Source: Auriscalpium vulgare
Lineage: Eukaryota; Basidiomycota; Agaricomycetes; Russulales; Auriscalpiaceae
Reading direction: 5' to 3'
Length of the DNA: 64,000 nt
Assembly: GCA_019915015.1 (NCBI GenBank)
Contig: JAHBBC010000014.1
Span: 124,001-188,000, forward strand
Both the position numbers and the translations under genes were made by a program. Under the pieces are notes generated by a model. That model did no database searches. It had not been told where the DNA came from and saw only the letters and a list, made by a program, of their open reading frames with translations. Positions 38,470 through 52,761 of this stretch are shown here, in pieces; within the stretch, counting starts at the first letter, position 1, and each line of letters opens with the position of its first letter.

Positions 38470-41400
38470 ATGAATTACCTCTGGGGCGCCGTCAATGCGA
38501 TCAGCGCGCCGTACCAGTACTACAAGGAGCTCCCGCCCATCAACCCCGCGACACTCACTGGCGCCATTGATGTCATCGTCGTGCGCAAGCTCGCCCCAGA
38601 CGGCCGCACGGAGCTTGCCTGCTCGCCATTCCATGTGCGATTCGGAAAGTGGCAGGTCCTCAGGCCGGGGGAGAAGAAGGTGCGCATATATCCTCGTCCT
38701 GGCTCGCGTCAGGCGTTGACGAGTTTGCCCAGGTGAACGTGTCGGTGAACGGCAAGCCCAGCCCGTTCCACATGAAGATCGGGGAGGCGGGTGAGGCCTT
38801 CTTCCTCTTCGAAACCGAGGGCGACGTCCCCGACGACCTCATCACGAGTCCCCTGCTCGAAGCTACCAAGCCCGCCGAGCCGAGCAAGACGCGCGAGAGC
38901 AGCCAGGAGCCCGACTTTCTCGACCTCGACGCTACCTCGTCCACTCCACCCTCCACGGCACCACTATCCGGCCTCTCGCTGTCCAAGCCATCCGACCCAT
39001 CCTCTTCCTCGAACCAGCCCTCCGACCGCGTCTTTGCGGACCAAGGCGGGCGCTTTGGCGCACGTGAAGAGGGCGACCGCGCGCCTGACGAGCAAGATCC
39101 GCCCTCGCTTCTTACGAACCCGATGAGCTTGGGAAAGGCGGTCGTCGGCGCCGCGGTAGAGACGGAGAAAGAGCTATCGGCGCGGTTCAGGGACCGTGTC
39201 GAGGCGGCACGCAACATGACGGAGACGATGGTGCGCGAGCGCGATCATCGACCAAGTCACAGGGAGCTCAGGCTGCTGGAGGAGCAAGGCGACGAGGCGC
39301 TGCCGTCGTTCGAGGAGGCAGATTTGCAGATGCCGCAGGTTGTGGACAACGGAGGTGCGTGTATGCGCAAGATACGCGGCATATATCCCCTTACAATGCC
39401 GATCAGACGTCGTGCTCGACATGGGCGGATATCATTTGCAACAGCCCAGGCGCGCCTCCGGCTCGCGCGACAGCACGCCCTCGCGCACGCCCTCCCCCGC
39501 GCCGATGCTCGCCGAGCCCACCATCCAGCCCCCGTCCCCGGGCTCCTCCCCCCACCGCCCCGTCCCCTTCCCCAGCCTTCGCGCACCGTCCGCACCCCCA
39601 CAGGCCCTCCACCCACCGCAGCCGCTCACCCTATCGCCCGCGCCGCCAGAGTACTCGTGGGAGTGGGGTGCGTTCCCGCAGAAGAGCCCCGCGCGCGAGC
39701 GGTTCCCCAAGACGCTGTCCAAGGCGCCCGCTGCGCTCGGGGCTGCGTTCGCCGCGGAGGAGCGCGGCGGCGTCGACGACGCGGAGGATGCAGAGCAGAC
39801 GCCCGCCGCGTTCCACCGCAGCAAGAGCCTCCCGCCCGAGTTCGAGGAGGACGCCGCCGGTGCGAGCGTGCCCGCGGCGCCGGCGCGCGACGACTCGGAG
39901 GAGCTGGAGGTGCGCAGCGACGGCGGGCTGGAGCTGGAGGTGCGGGGCACAGATCTGATGGATCTGGAGGACGCGGCGGAGGAGGCGGCGCGGAAGCGGC
40001 GCGTGCAGGAGCGGCGCGGGTCGGTCACGGACGTGGCGACGAGCGAGGCGCGCAGCTCGTGGGTGCGCTGGTGGCGCCGCAGCGGCGGGCGCACGCAGAG
40101 CGTCGACGTGCGCGCGCGGGAGCGTGCGGGAAGCGTGAGCGAGCGGCCCACGCTGAAGGGGTCGAATACCTCGCCCTCGGAAGCGGTGAGTTGTCACAAC
40201 GCTGGCAGATGATGGATGTGGGCTGACGGCGAGGGTAGGAGCTCAGGCGTGCGTCGGCGCAGGACATCCCCGTCCTGGAGCGCGACGATGTGAACGCGTC
40301 CGCACCCGCGTCGCTGCCGACCGAGGATGCGCCGCTGCGGCGCGAGCGCAGCGTGTCGCCGCCGCGGGCGCCCGAGGTGCCCGGGAAGACGAAGCGCTTT
40401 GCGAAGACGCTGCGACTGACGTCCGAGCAGCTGGTCAGTTGGTTGATTCTCTTTGGTAGGCGCGTGTGCTGATGGCGCGCGCAGCAAAGTCTGGACCTGC
40501 ACGAGGGCGCAAACACGATCACGTTTTCGCTGAGCACGACGGGCGCGGTGGCGTGTACGGCGCGGATATTCCTGTGGGAGCACACGGATATGATTGTGGT
40601 GTCAGATATTGATGGGACTATTACGAAGTGCGCATATATCTCCTGTTGGATGATTGATACTGACTTGCCCACAGGTCGGACGCTCTCGGCCATGTATTCA
40701 CGATGATTGGGCGAGACTGGACGCACCTCGGGGTCGCGAAGCTGTACACAGACATCACACGGAATGGGTACAAGATCATGTATCTCACCTCGCGCGCAAT
40801 TGGTCAAGCGGACTCAACAAGATACTACCTTCAAGGGATCAAGCAGAACGATTACCAGCTGCCCGAGGGCCCGGTGATCATGAGTCCGGACCGGTTGATG
40901 GCGTCGCTGCATAGGTGCGTGCTGCGCTGCGATCTCAGAACGAGGGTGCTCATGAGGCGCGGCGTGCAGGGAGGTCATCATGCGTAAGCCGGAGGTGTTC
41001 AAGATGGCGTGTCTTCGCGATATTCAGCGTCTGTGGGGGACGGTATCTTCGGGGCCCTTCTACGCGGGCTTTGGCAACCGCATCACGGACGCGTTGTCCT
41101 ATCGAAGCGTCAACATCCCGAGCTCGAGAATCTTCACGATCGACTCGAATGGCGAGGTCAAGATGGAGCTCCTCGAGCTCGCTGGGTACAAATCCCCGTG
41201 TGTCCTCACTGCCTATATTCAAGCGTCGCATGTCTGCTAATTACATACGTGCAGGTCCGTGGCAAGCTACATTCACATGACCGACCTCGTCGACCAGATG
41301 TTCCCACCCATTCAGCACAAGTGGGAAACGGCGTTCACAGACAACAACTACTGGAAGGCGCCCGTGCAGGACTTCCCGCTGCCGGACCTGACGCCGCCGT

Positions 41401-41957
41401 CGCCGGCGCTGTCCGCGCGCTCGGATACGTCGAACCAGAGCACGCTCGCGCGGCTGCGGAACTTCAGCTTGCGTAGCACGAGCGCGTCGACGCGCACGCT
41501 AACGCTGCCGGCGCCCGCGACGAGTGGGGAGCGGCGCGGGCGCGAGATGGGGCCGGGGCATGGGGCCCACACGCACGTACGCCAGCTGTCGAGCATCGAG
41601 CGGCTGGGCGGCGTGCTGTCGAGCTTCACGCTGTCGCCGAGCCGGAGCGTGAGCCCCGATGCGTCGTCGACGCGCTACTCGGTGTCGGAGGAAGATGAGG
41701 AGGCGTTGGAGGACGAGGACGGGGGCGAGGGACGTGGGGGCGCGCAGAAGCGGCGCAGGCGCAGACAGCGCCGGACGAGTATGCCCGGCTCGCTACCCGG
41801 CTCGCGGGGATCGTTCTCGGAAGACTCGGATCTGGAGTTCGGGGCGCGGGAGGGCGAGGACGCGCTTGGGGAGGGCGAGAGCGAGGAGGTTGCGGAGCAC
41901 GCATTCGACGAGGATCTGTTCGCGACGGGCGAGATGCAGAACGTTCCTTTCTTGTGA
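38470..41957 (+). CDS. Lipin / Pah1 phosphatidate phosphatase
   Basis: Mg-dependent phosphatase that makes diacylglycerol from phosphatidate at ER and nuclear membranes, controlling lipid storage and membrane growth. The start at 38470 gives [20 protein letters not shown], the N-LIP domain with its membrane-binding helix, and the next exon gives [25 protein letters not shown] long low-complexity Ser/Pro/Glu region (about 38850-40430) precedes the C-LIP/HAD domain: [16 protein letters not shown] (catalytic DxDxT, about 40608-40690), [52 protein letters not shown] and [13 protein letters not shown]. The C-terminal tail is acidic and Ser-rich and ends NVPFL at 41957. About six introns. No frame break was found. 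Confidence 0.94.
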
Positions 41958-43455
41958 TCGCGGCGCACATGGACAGTAATATAGAGCAGTACACCAGATA
42001 TATAATCGAGATATCATAATGATGCTTGCAATTGGGCAGGGTCTGCTGTGTACACTGGTCGGGCCATCGCCTTGTCCTAGGCAGCGTCGCGATTGATGCC
42101 CTGTGTCCGCACCGCTGTCCTCGTGGAGAACACGTCCCAAGCGACGGGCAAGCTGCTCTCCGGTGTCGCGGTTGTTGAAGACGGGGGTGCGCGCGCTGCT
42201 CCCAGGCGTCCCACGCCGGGCCCGTCAGCCGCCCGCACCCGACGCTCCTTTTGTGCGTACTCCCACCATCCCCTCCCCGCCCTCTCTGGTTCATCTGGCA
42301 TCTTGTCTTTTCATTGCATCCAGATGCCTGCTGGTGCAGAGGTCCCGGTGCCGAGCCGTGGAACGCCTGGTGCCCATGCCAAGGCGAACTCTCGCCCCCG
42401 TGCTCTCCTCGCGCAGTAGGCACCTCGCAGGCCGCAGGCACGTTGTGTGAGCAATTGCGGGGTGCGCATTGGCTGGAGGCACGGGTCATGCAGTGCGCGG
42501 CGAGCCCGAGCCCCACGACGCTCGACGGCCGCCGGGGGCTATTGCTGCCACTCCTCTGGCACGGCCTGGCCTCACGCGCTGCGCGCCTCCTGGCGCACGG
42601 AAAGCGTGATGGGACGTGTTTGGCGGTGAGGGCAGCGTATGCGGTCGTACTCTCTCAGTTCCGTGGAATCGTTTGCACGGGGCCGAGGGCGGGCGCACCC
42701 ACGCAGCGGTGGCGGCTCTCCGCCCTGGCAACTAGACTAGATGTACGTTATCATCTGTACCTCTATGCGCCTAATTGCTGATGACAGTCTGGACCAACAG
42801 AAATAGGGAACGTTGCGGTCTTTGTGCGCACCCGGCTCTCTGAACTCACCCCGCGTCTACCAGGAGGCACACCATCATCGCTGCGTTGGACTTTGTCTTG
42901 CGACCTCGCATGCCGTGTGCGCTCATGCTCGGGACTCTTCCCTCACATACATTCCATACTATGGTAAGTTCCCTCACCCCGCTCCAAAGGAAGACCCCCC
43001 GTGGTACGATTTTCACCTGATGGTCGTGTCCTGCACCCCGTCCCACGTTCTGCGCGTTCCCGCAGGACCCGTGCTGCCCTCCCTTGGGAGGGGAATCTAT
43101 TCTTTGCTTGCTCTCCCCAGAACTGTGGTATCAGACAGGACACACTGCTTGCGCATGTCCCGCCTTTTGGTATGCGCACCCGTTACACACCCTCGGGAGC
43201 GGTACGACCCAGAAATGCGACGCCCCGCATTGGCGGGTCTTTGTTTTCCTCGCTCATTTCGTCAATTAACGAAGAAGTTACAGTCTCTTGGCATTGTGGG
43301 CGCTATACGTATGCGGCAGACACGACGGTACGCGAGGGAGGACAGAGTAATACCTCACATTCCTTGTTGCTGTGTATAAAAGGCGAGCTTGGATACCAGC
43401 AAAATTTCAGAACGCTCCGGTGCTCGAATCTCTTGGTCTTCAGCCAGTTATCGCA
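41958..43455. other. Gene-free region upstream of MnP B, 1.5 kb
   Basis: No gene that I can support on either strand. The right part is the MnP B promoter; the remainder is GC-rich intergenic DNA with chance open frames. Confidence 0.35.
43375..43382 (+). promoter_or_regulatory. TATA box of MnP B
   Basis: TATAAAAG, about 73 bp before the ATG at 43456, mirroring the promoter of MnP A. Confidence 0.7.
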
Positions 43456-45071
<1,616 letters not shown>

Positions 45072-45995
45072 GTTATCGATCTTGGTTCAATTTGTCCTTT
45101 TCGGCGGGTAGAGCTAGCGGGCTGCGTGTAAGAATGGAGAGGAAATACTATGTTTTTGCACTGCAAGGGCGTGGGAGGGTCGATTTAAGTAGTATTGATA
45201 GCACGCTGGATTCGACAGCGAATGAATACAAAATCCGGGCGCTCTGATGGTGTCTATGCTCGCGGTTCCGGCCAGCCTGAGCGCGGTCGCCTTGAGTTTG
45301 GCTCGCGCTGGAGAACTTCACGTACACTTGCGAAAGACAAAGTTTGCTGAATGACGGTGGAGCAGGCGAGAAGCACCGGCGTTGATGTGTTGTCGTTCTG
45401 TGAAATGCCTGGGGCTTGACTGAGTTGACGAAGCGGAACGAAGAAGGGGTCGGTCGGGGACGTCGGACCATCGCGAACCGTCGCGCTGCCGTGGTCGGGG
45501 CTCATCAGTTTCTTCCAGATGTCATGATAGGCGTCCAATATGAGCATTGTGAGCAATCATCAACCGTGTCAGCGGGAAGTCGTGGTAGATAATTGTTGCA
45601 TCAGTCACCGAGTCGGACGCCGCCACGCCGCTTTGGGATCGCCCTCAGACGCTTACCAGTCCCATCTGTATCACATAACATCGTCTCAAAGGCCTTGAAT
45701 GACGATGAAGTATTGGGTTGAAGTTCGACGAATAAACGGATGGGAGAGAACTGGAGGAAACTTGAAAGGCGTGGGCACGGTTACTGGCCGGGCCGGCGGC
45801 CGGCGCGGGCCGCCCTTGCATGACGACGCGGCCTCAAGAGTCAGTGTCCGCTGGCCTCTTCGCTCCTCCGTCTACGACTCGCAATACTTTTTGCGTCGTC
45901 TTCAACTTTCTCCGCAATGCAACCATCCATTTCCTCTGTTAATATTCTGTGGTACGTTTGACTCCAGCGCACAGCGGCCCATGCGTACCGTCGGC
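45072..45995. other. Intergenic region after MnP B
   Basis: No recognised gene. A 100-codon minus frame (45254-45556, ILDAYHDIWKKLMSPDHG) could be a small protein but has no supporting signals. A very GC-rich patch lies at about 45786-45815. Confidence 0.3.
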
Positions 45996-46643
45996 CTGAA
46001 TGCATTGAAATAGGACATGCGGCTATGTATAACCTCTCTTCAATCTCGCAGGCCGTCATTGGCCTCGAGGACTTTCCTCATCAATGAAGGCATTTCCCCT
46101 CTTTTCATGGCCATCTCGCCGGTGACTAGCCAATCGTCGAGTGCGCCCGCTGCCGCATGTGAGGAGGAGCCTGCGACGGTGGAGCTACCTGTGCAGTGTG
46201 GGCAGCACATACGCACCCCATATAGCGCACTTACACGCGTCCGGTCCGGGCCAGGGACCCCTCTGGAGGCTGTCTGCAGGCGAAGAGTGCGCCGTCGATG
46301 CCGGGCATGTTTTTGGTTGAGGTTGCGCAGGAGGGGAGAAGCCTGGGAGCAGTCGGCGGTGCCGAAGTGGGTGGGCCTGGATGGATGTGGGAAGGGAAGG
46401 AACGAAGCACGGGTCGGTATTCGGCTGGTGAGACACTGCCGACTCTCCAGCCCTTCTGACGCCTCCATTACAGGTCAACGTCTGTATGCTGGCGTATGCC
46501 CGGATTTGCATCCCCTGTTACTATGACTCGGACCACTGCGCCAAGCCCGCTCGCGACTGCGACTAGTTGTATGCCTTGTGAGTGTCACTTTGTTTTTGAC
46601 TTCGGTTCAGCACTGAATTGCGCGCCACGAAGTCTCGTGGACA
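45996..46643 (-). repeat. Dispersed repeat, copy R (inverted partner at 25.6-26.2 kb)
   Basis: Inverted, diverged copy of repeat L, lying about 0.9 kb downstream of MnP B. Measured in the gene direction, the repeat has the same orientation relative to both MnP genes, but it is upstream of A and downstream of B. Confidence 0.75.
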
Positions 46644-46696
46644 TCGACTGAGTAGCATGATGATTATGTTCCTTCCAAGCGCTGTACTGACACAAC

Positions 46697-46957
46697 GCGC
46701 CTCCAGAAATGTCTACGGACATCAAGGATTACTACCCGTCCAAGTCTGTCACGCTCGTGCACTCGCGCGACCGCCTAATGAACAACTTCCATCCGCGGCT
46801 TAACGAGATCATTCTGGAACGCGCAAAGGAACTCGACATCGAGGTCGTTCTCGACGATCGCGTGGTGGTTCCTGCGGACGGCTTCCCGCTGGACGGTTCC
46901 GAGTTCGACGTCAAACTGCGCAGCGGGCGGACGCTCACCGCGGACTTTGTCGTACGC
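46697..46957 (+). pseudogene. Inverted middle fragment of an FSP1/AIF-like oxidoreductase gene
   Basis: The plus strand encodes EMSTDIKDYYPSKSVTLVHS, then RDRLMNNFHPRLNEIILERA and SGRTLTADFVVR. This is the part that normally follows the GGGAVG nucleotide-binding motif in the FAD/NAD(P)H oxidoreductases of this family. It is preceded by an intron-like 3' end (CTGAC branch site and CTCCAG at about 46683-46706). It runs head-on into the N-terminal part of the same kind of gene on the other strand, with the junction at about 46958-46969. Confidence 0.75.
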
Positions 46958-46969
46958 CGCCCAGCCATC

Positions 46970-47493
46970 GACCGCGCCCCCGCCAACGACCACAATCTTC
47001 TGCGCCTGCGCAATCTGGTTCTGGTGTTGCTGGAAGTATGCAATGCCGTCCTGCTTGCCCTCAGTGTGTAACGTCCCGGGCGGCGAAAGGCGCGTGCCCG
47101 TCGCGAGGACGAGGTACTCGTAGGGCACGCTCTCGCCGTTCGCGAACTCGACCTTGTCCGGGTGCACCACAGCCGCGCGGGCCTGCACGACGCTCACCGC
47201 GCCTTCGGGAAGATGCGCGTACATCGCAGTGAACGGGATAAACGCCATGTGCTCGTATCCGGGTACAACGGCGTAGCGAGGGAAGGCGAAGAGGTGCTGG
47301 AAATGGGTGTTCTTCTCGATGAGCACGGTGTGGTGGGTCTGGTGCAGTTTCTGGGCGATGAAGTCAGCCGCCTTTGTGCCTACGCGGTACACCGGTGAGC
47401 AAGTAACTTCCACGCAGATATTGCCTCGAACGTACCGACGTAGCTGCCTCCAATGACGACGATGTTCGGCTTGCCGGTCGAGCTGACGGTCAT
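46970..47493 (-). pseudogene. N-terminal half of an FSP1/AIF-like FAD-dependent oxidoreductase
   Basis: The start at 47493 gives MTVSSTGKPNIVVIGGSYVG (FAD-binding GxGxxG-type motif). A ~50 bp intron leads to TKAADFIAQKLHQTHHTVLI, FAFPRYAVVPGYEHMAFIPF, YEYLVLATGTRLSPPG and KIVVVGGGAV at about 46970, where it stops matching the family. The expected continuation lies on the opposite strand just beyond, and the C-terminal domain is missing. Intact relatives are NAD(P)H-dependent quinone reductases. This copy cannot make one. It sits between repeat R and the tRNA region. Confidence 0.78.
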
Positions 47494-48230
47494 GATGGTA
47501 CGGGCGAGTGTTCTGCTGTTCGAGGAGGTCGTCCGAGCGAGAGAGATCATCAATGCAGTGATGCAAGTCCATGGCCGCTCTTATACGCGACAATGAGTTG
47601 GACGAGGAGACGAAAAGGCGCTGAGCTGCTGCGCGGCGGTAGCGCTCCGACGGTCGGATCATCTTATCTGATAAAGCAATCCACACCGACACTCCGACGA
47701 AAACCCACCTGCATTCCGTCTATGACAGTGCTAGCACATGGCAATAGGATCAGCAAAAAGCCACTATCGACAGGCTCAGCTAGAAGACCTGTGCCCAAGT
47801 TGGTGCAAGATATAGTAGGAAGTCACTGGCAGTAGTGTTACGTGGTTCGTGACGAACAGCTTTCTGTTCCCCTTCTCTGCGCTTGCTGCGGTTTTCTGAC
47901 CACCGGTAGGTAGTTTTCAATTACATCCCTTTCGGCGTTGTTACGGCTCATCGCGTTCAAGAAGGCACCAGCTCACCTGAATGGGGATCGCGTCATTGCA
48001 GTCCGCCTTTGGTCCGCCTTACAGTACAGAAGTTGCTTACCACTAGACGCTAAAAATTCACACACATCACGCGCGGATACTTAGCTGATTAATGTGATGG
48101 AGGAACAGGCCTAAGAGACGAAACAAGATCTACCAACCGGTGCTAACCACTGCAGGGTGACTAGTTATTTGCAACATCGACACCCTAAGCGCGGCCCTAC
48201 ATACTACCATTTTTCCATTGCATATGTATA
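47494..48230. other. Intergenic region before the tRNA gene
   Basis: 737 bp without a recognisable gene. It is AT-richer than the neighbouring coding DNA. Confidence 0.35.
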
Positions 48231-48310
48231 GGCAACTTGGCCGAGCGGTCTAAGGCGCCAGAATCAGGATCTGGTCCGAAAGGGCGTGAGTTCGAATCTC
48301 ACAGTTGTCA
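48231..48310 (+). tRNA. tRNA-Leu(CAG)
   Basis: Acceptor arms GGCAACT/AGTTGTC pair with one G-T, followed by discriminator A. The D arm is GCCGAGCGGTCTAAGGC. Anticodon stem CCAGA/TCTGG encloses the seven-base loop ATCAGGA, with CAG at the anticodon position. A long class II variable arm (CCGAAAGGGCG) and TTCGAATC in the T arm complete it. It is intronless and reads CUG as leucine. Confidence 0.95.
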
Positions 48311-48321
48311 TGGGATATCTA

Positions 48322-48326
48322 TTTTT
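48322..48326 (+). terminator. Pol III terminator of tRNA-Leu
   Basis: A run of five T begins 12 bases after the tRNA 3' end. Confidence 0.7.
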
Positions 48327-48758
48327 CCTTGCCGACAGCGAGGTGTTTTCATTCGACCGCACAACGCGAATTTTTACCATCCTACGTCTACAGCCTCTTA
48401 TCTGACTGTCAACCTCCCGTCTTCAGTACTCAGTGGTGCATGAATGTGCATACCTGCGCCGTGATGCATACCTGCGCCGTGATATGCTTGTTGCTGGAGC
48501 TGCGTCGACTGAAGATCAGTGAGTACTGGTACTAGTCACTGCTGGCGAGATGATGTTGCTGGTTCAACGTCGTTTCTGGCGTGTGTTACCAGACGGAGCG
48601 ATGCGAAACGGCGAGCTGTACTGTCTCATTCTGCCTCTTCAGTCTCCGCAAAATAAGAGATTTCTTATTCGACGACAATTCCTGGTGAACTCTTTTGAAA
48701 AACTTCATAAGGGCAATGTAGGTAGCCCCGCGGTTCACTCCACTATGCCTGCCATACA
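48327..48758. other. Intergenic region between tRNA and NOC1
   Basis: Contains a perfect 18 bp tandem duplication (GCATACCTGCGCCGTGAT at 48448-48465 and 48466-48483). No gene. Confidence 0.4.
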
Positions 48759-51700
48759 TCATATGTTGTCCTCCGGGCCGTCGTCAATCATCTTTGCATA
48801 GTCTTCGTAGCTGGCGAACGTCGGCAGCGCCCTCTTCTTCTTCCTAGCCCTGCTCTTGTCGTCGTCTTCGTGCTTGCGCTTGCCGCCCGAAGCAGCCCCG
48901 AAGCCCGACCACTCTTCCGGCGCCGCGTCGCTGGCAGCCGACTCGGGGCCCTCAAATTCGACGAGCCCGGCGGGCATGTCGTCGAGATCAACGAGGTCGT
49001 CCGCGTCGGAGGCGTCCGCAAGCGAGAAGGCGTCTTCTCCGTCGCTGTCGGCTATTTCCTCGTCCTCGTCGTCCTCCGAATCGAGGTTTTGCTCTGACCC
49101 GCCCGCGTCTGAGGCGTCGAGCTCCGGCTCGTCGTCGCTGTCATCCAGACCAGATGGGAGGTCGTCACTATCCCCTGACAGGTCGTCCTCGGCCTCAGCA
49201 CCGGCGACAACAGGCATGGATGCCTTCATGGCCTGCAAGACCCTTGAGATTGCTGTCGCAAACGCGGAGAGTAACAACGCACCTTCCATATCTCGTCCTC
49301 CTCCACGTCGCTCTCGTCACTGGCGTCCTCCGCGCCGCCGCCGCCGGCCGCGTCGAGCTCGGACCCGCTCTCCTCCTCGTCGGACCCCCGCTTCTGTCTT
49401 CGCTTGTCCACTTTTGCGGCCTTCGCGGTGTCCTTCTCGTGCTTCTTGGAGAAGTACTGGTGAAAGAAAAGCTGTGCGACAGCGTCAGCGACATATGCAC
49501 AAGTCATCTCTCGCACGAGCGCTTGCCTGGTCGACCGGCACACTCCCTTTACTGCGCCGCCACCACCCCTCCTCGTTGACCGGGCCCTCCTGCAGGTCAC
49601 CCTTGAGCTTCCGCACACCGTCGCCGTCCGCGGACGTCGGTTGCATGATACTCGCGCCCTTCGCCTTGAGCTTCTTCGGGTTCTTGTACACGAACCGATC
49701 GAGGAAGTGCGTCAGCGTGTGCAGAGACAGGTCGGGGCTCGACGTCAGCGGCTGGCGACTCAGCAGCTGCCGCGCGAGGAGCGAGACCGTCGGATGCGCG
49801 TGATGGAGCAGCGGCGTCTGTTAGACACGATCAGCCTGCGCGGCCGTTGCGATGGGCGAGCGACACGCACCAGCTCCCAGAGGGGCGACAAAGACGCGTG
49901 CGCATATTGCGGGTCTCTTTTCCGAGGGTCGTACGCATCTTGTGCTGCTGCGTCGGTAGACGGCGCCGGAGGAGCCTTGCTGACGACGTTCCTCAGGCCC
50001 GGCACGGCGTCGAAGAGCTACACAACGCGTTTGAGTGTTTCGTACATGCACCAAAGCGGGGGGATATTACCTCCCCAAGTAGCCACAGGCCGCCAGCGAT
50101 AAACTCGGTCCCGCCAAAGCCACCCACTAGCACTTGGCAGAAGCGCTTCACGAAAGCCTTGAGGCGCTCGAGGTTGGTATCGTTCTTGAGGCTCTTGAAC
50201 AAGAGGTTGAGGTACATGGCATGCTTGTTCGATATGAACAGCCGCGGGTCCAGTAGGGTAGCATAGAGCGTGCGGAAGTATCGAGCCGCTACGGTCCCTT
50301 GAGAGGACGACGACGGCTCCGCTGACGCAGTGGGCGGAAGAGCCGCGACGATGTGGCTGATCAATGTTAGAGCTTGCAGCGTGATGTTGAACGTCGATGT
50401 GTGGACAATGAGGAACAGCGTATCCATGTGCCGATGGAACCTGCGACCCATTTGTCAATATAGCAACATTTTAGGGTGCAGGCGCACGCACTCGACGTCT
50501 TGCCCACCAAACCGCGCGAAAGGCATGGCGCGGTTGACGCCTGTCAAAATGGCGCTGACCAGCCGCGAGCTCTCGTCCTGGACCTCTGCAAAGCCCGCGG
50601 CTCCCAGCACCTCCTTTGCCTTGCCCTTCGCATCCTTCGGGCGGGGCGTGCGACCCTTGTCTCTTGACTTGCCATCGTCCTTCGCAGACATCTCCTCCGG
50701 CTCGTCGGCCTTGTCGTCCGCATCGATCGCGCCACTGTGCTCGCCGACTACCTCCCTGAATAGCTGGAAATAGACATCCATGAGGGACCGCGCGGCCTTC
50801 CTGTCTTCTTCTGAAGTGCTCAGGACGATCTGGTTGAACGTGATCGCGGCGTAGTACCGCGCGTGCGCGTTCCATGTGCTCCTCTCCTGAGGTTTCGCCG
50901 GCGTGGGTTTCTTCTTATCGTCGTCTGCGAATTTGATGTGGATTTTTGGTCCGGCGGTAGTCGGCTGCGAGAGAGCGGATGCAGGGGCAGCGGACGAGGG
51001 ACGCATGATGAGAGCCGTCGTTTCGCGGATGACGATCGACTTCATGGCGGGATGCGCTTGGAGGAGCTGCAAGAGGTGGTAGGAGGCCCGCGAGCATATG
51101 GATTTCTCGGTGTCACCCTGCGACACATGTCAGCGATGTGCCCAGAAGCGCGCTGCGAGTACTGACCAGTTTATTGACGAGAAGACGCATCAGATTGTGC
51201 TCCTGCTCCGGCGTGTCGCGCAGCAGAGTGAATATGAAGCTGAGTGCCTGCGTCCTCACGTAGATCAGTGTGTCCAGCGAGAGTGCCTAGCCGGAGGTTA
51301 GCAGTATGTCACTGGGTTATGGCGCGGCTAACCTCTAGGATTTGAAGAAAGGAGAAGAAGAATTTTTTCATCCAATCTTCAAAGTACCAAAGCACCAAAT
51401 GCTGATTCGTGACGTCGGGATGCAGTAAAGGCTGATCGCGAAAGTACCTATACTTGAAATCAGGACCAGAGGAAATATGATATCGAAAATCCACTCACTT
51501 GAGCTTCCTCCCAGGTGCACCGCCCCCTACCCACCAATCCACAATCGCCCTCGCCGCCTTTAGCCTCTCATCCCGACCGCCAGGCTTTCCTTGGCCCTTC
51601 TCGCCGTCCTTCGCACCCGAACCACCTCCTTTGCCCTTCTCTGCCATGCCCTTCAGCGTCTCTAGCGCGCGCATATTGTGCACGGGCGAGCTCTGCACCA

Positions 51701-52519
51701 TGAGAGTGAGCGCGCTGAGCCTGTCGCTCAAGGTGCCTGACGCGAGGATGTTCTTGAGGAAGGCCTGGTCTGACGAGGAGGAAACAAGGCTGGCATTTGG
51801 AGCGGCGGAGTGGGTGGCGAGGTCGGCGGAGTGGAGGGTCGCCGCTCGCGTCGTGAGAGAGGCGATCTGAGCAGCGGAGGGAGTGGGCACCGAAGGAGCT
51901 GGACCGAGAGGCGCGACGACGTTATACCAATCATTAGCGGCTGGTACGAGCAGCTTCGAGGAAGACGCAGGAGGGGCTGCGGGGGCAGAGACACGCTCTG
52001 GCTTAGAAGTGGAGGGTTCAGCATCTGCAGGCTTCGCCTTGGACACCTTTTCGGGTTTTGGTGCTTGCTTTTTGTGCGTGTCTTTTGCGGGCTTTTTGGA
52101 CTTTGTCTCGTCAGCCTTCTCGGGCTTGGTCTTCTTGCCCGACTTGTCCTTCTTCGTATCGCCTTTGGTGGGAGAGTCCGAAGGTTCGTGAGTCGACAGG
52201 TTAAGCCCTTTGAGAACGTTTGAGACGTCTCTGGCCAAGTTTTTCTGCGCCAGGTCTATTTCGCGTCCCAAGAAGAGAGGAGGGTACGCACATCAACACT
52301 GCCTCCCAGCTGCACACCACCAGCATCGTCTACATCCTTCAAAAGCTCCATGTCTCCTTCATCGCCGCCCAGGGCGAGGATCTGGTCGCGGAGTAAATCA
52401 GATTTTAAATCTGCATCGCCTGCCGACTTGCGCTTCGCTTTCGCGTGTTTTGCGGGCTTTGAGGGACCGGCCGCAGCGACCTTGGCCTTTTCGCCTTTTT
52501 CTTTCCTGAGACGGGCCAT
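48759..52519 (-). CDS. Ribosome biogenesis protein NOC1/MAK21 (CBF/CEBPZ family)
   Basis: Nucleolar protein that works with Noc2 in 60S pre-ribosome maturation and export. The start at 52519 gives MARLRKEKGEKAKVAAAG. A Lys/Ala-rich N-terminus with an ALGGDEGDMELL block is followed by WYNVVAPLGPAPS, HNMRALETLKGMAEKG, the conserved core (YFEDWMKKFFFSFLQILE, YAAITFNQIVLSTSEEDRKA, SNKHAMYLNLLFKSLKND) and the CBF domain (LTHFLDRFVYKNPKKLK, about 49730-49680; LFFHQYFSKKHEKD, about 49470-49430). The tail has long Asp/Glu stretches and a final KMIDDGPEDNI. About ten short introns. It is divergent from the acireductone dioxygenase gene. Confidence 0.92.
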
Positions 52520-52761
52520 GAGGAAGCGTCGATGGCGGACGTGTCGGTCACACTGTGTCACCGACGCGGCGACGCGATATGAAATTCGACCTACTTCGTG
52601 CTTACGCAACAAAACATATCGGGTCTCCCGGTGAATCCTGGATCCATCATCACGCGCGCGTCAGCTCGGGCTCAAATTGCGTATCTACCGTCCTTATTTA
52701 TTCCGGACCTCCTTGCTTTTCTACCACCATCATCCTCTGCGCTACTTACAGAACTCACGAT
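52520..52761. promoter_or_regulatory. Divergent promoter region between NOC1 and acireductone dioxygenase
   Basis: This 242 bp spacer is flanked by two start codons in opposite directions. No clear TATA box. Confidence 0.4.

Noticed and set aside
48448..48483. 18 bp perfect tandem duplication read as a regulatory array
   Set aside because: Only two units with no link to a promoter; a simple replication slip is sufficient.
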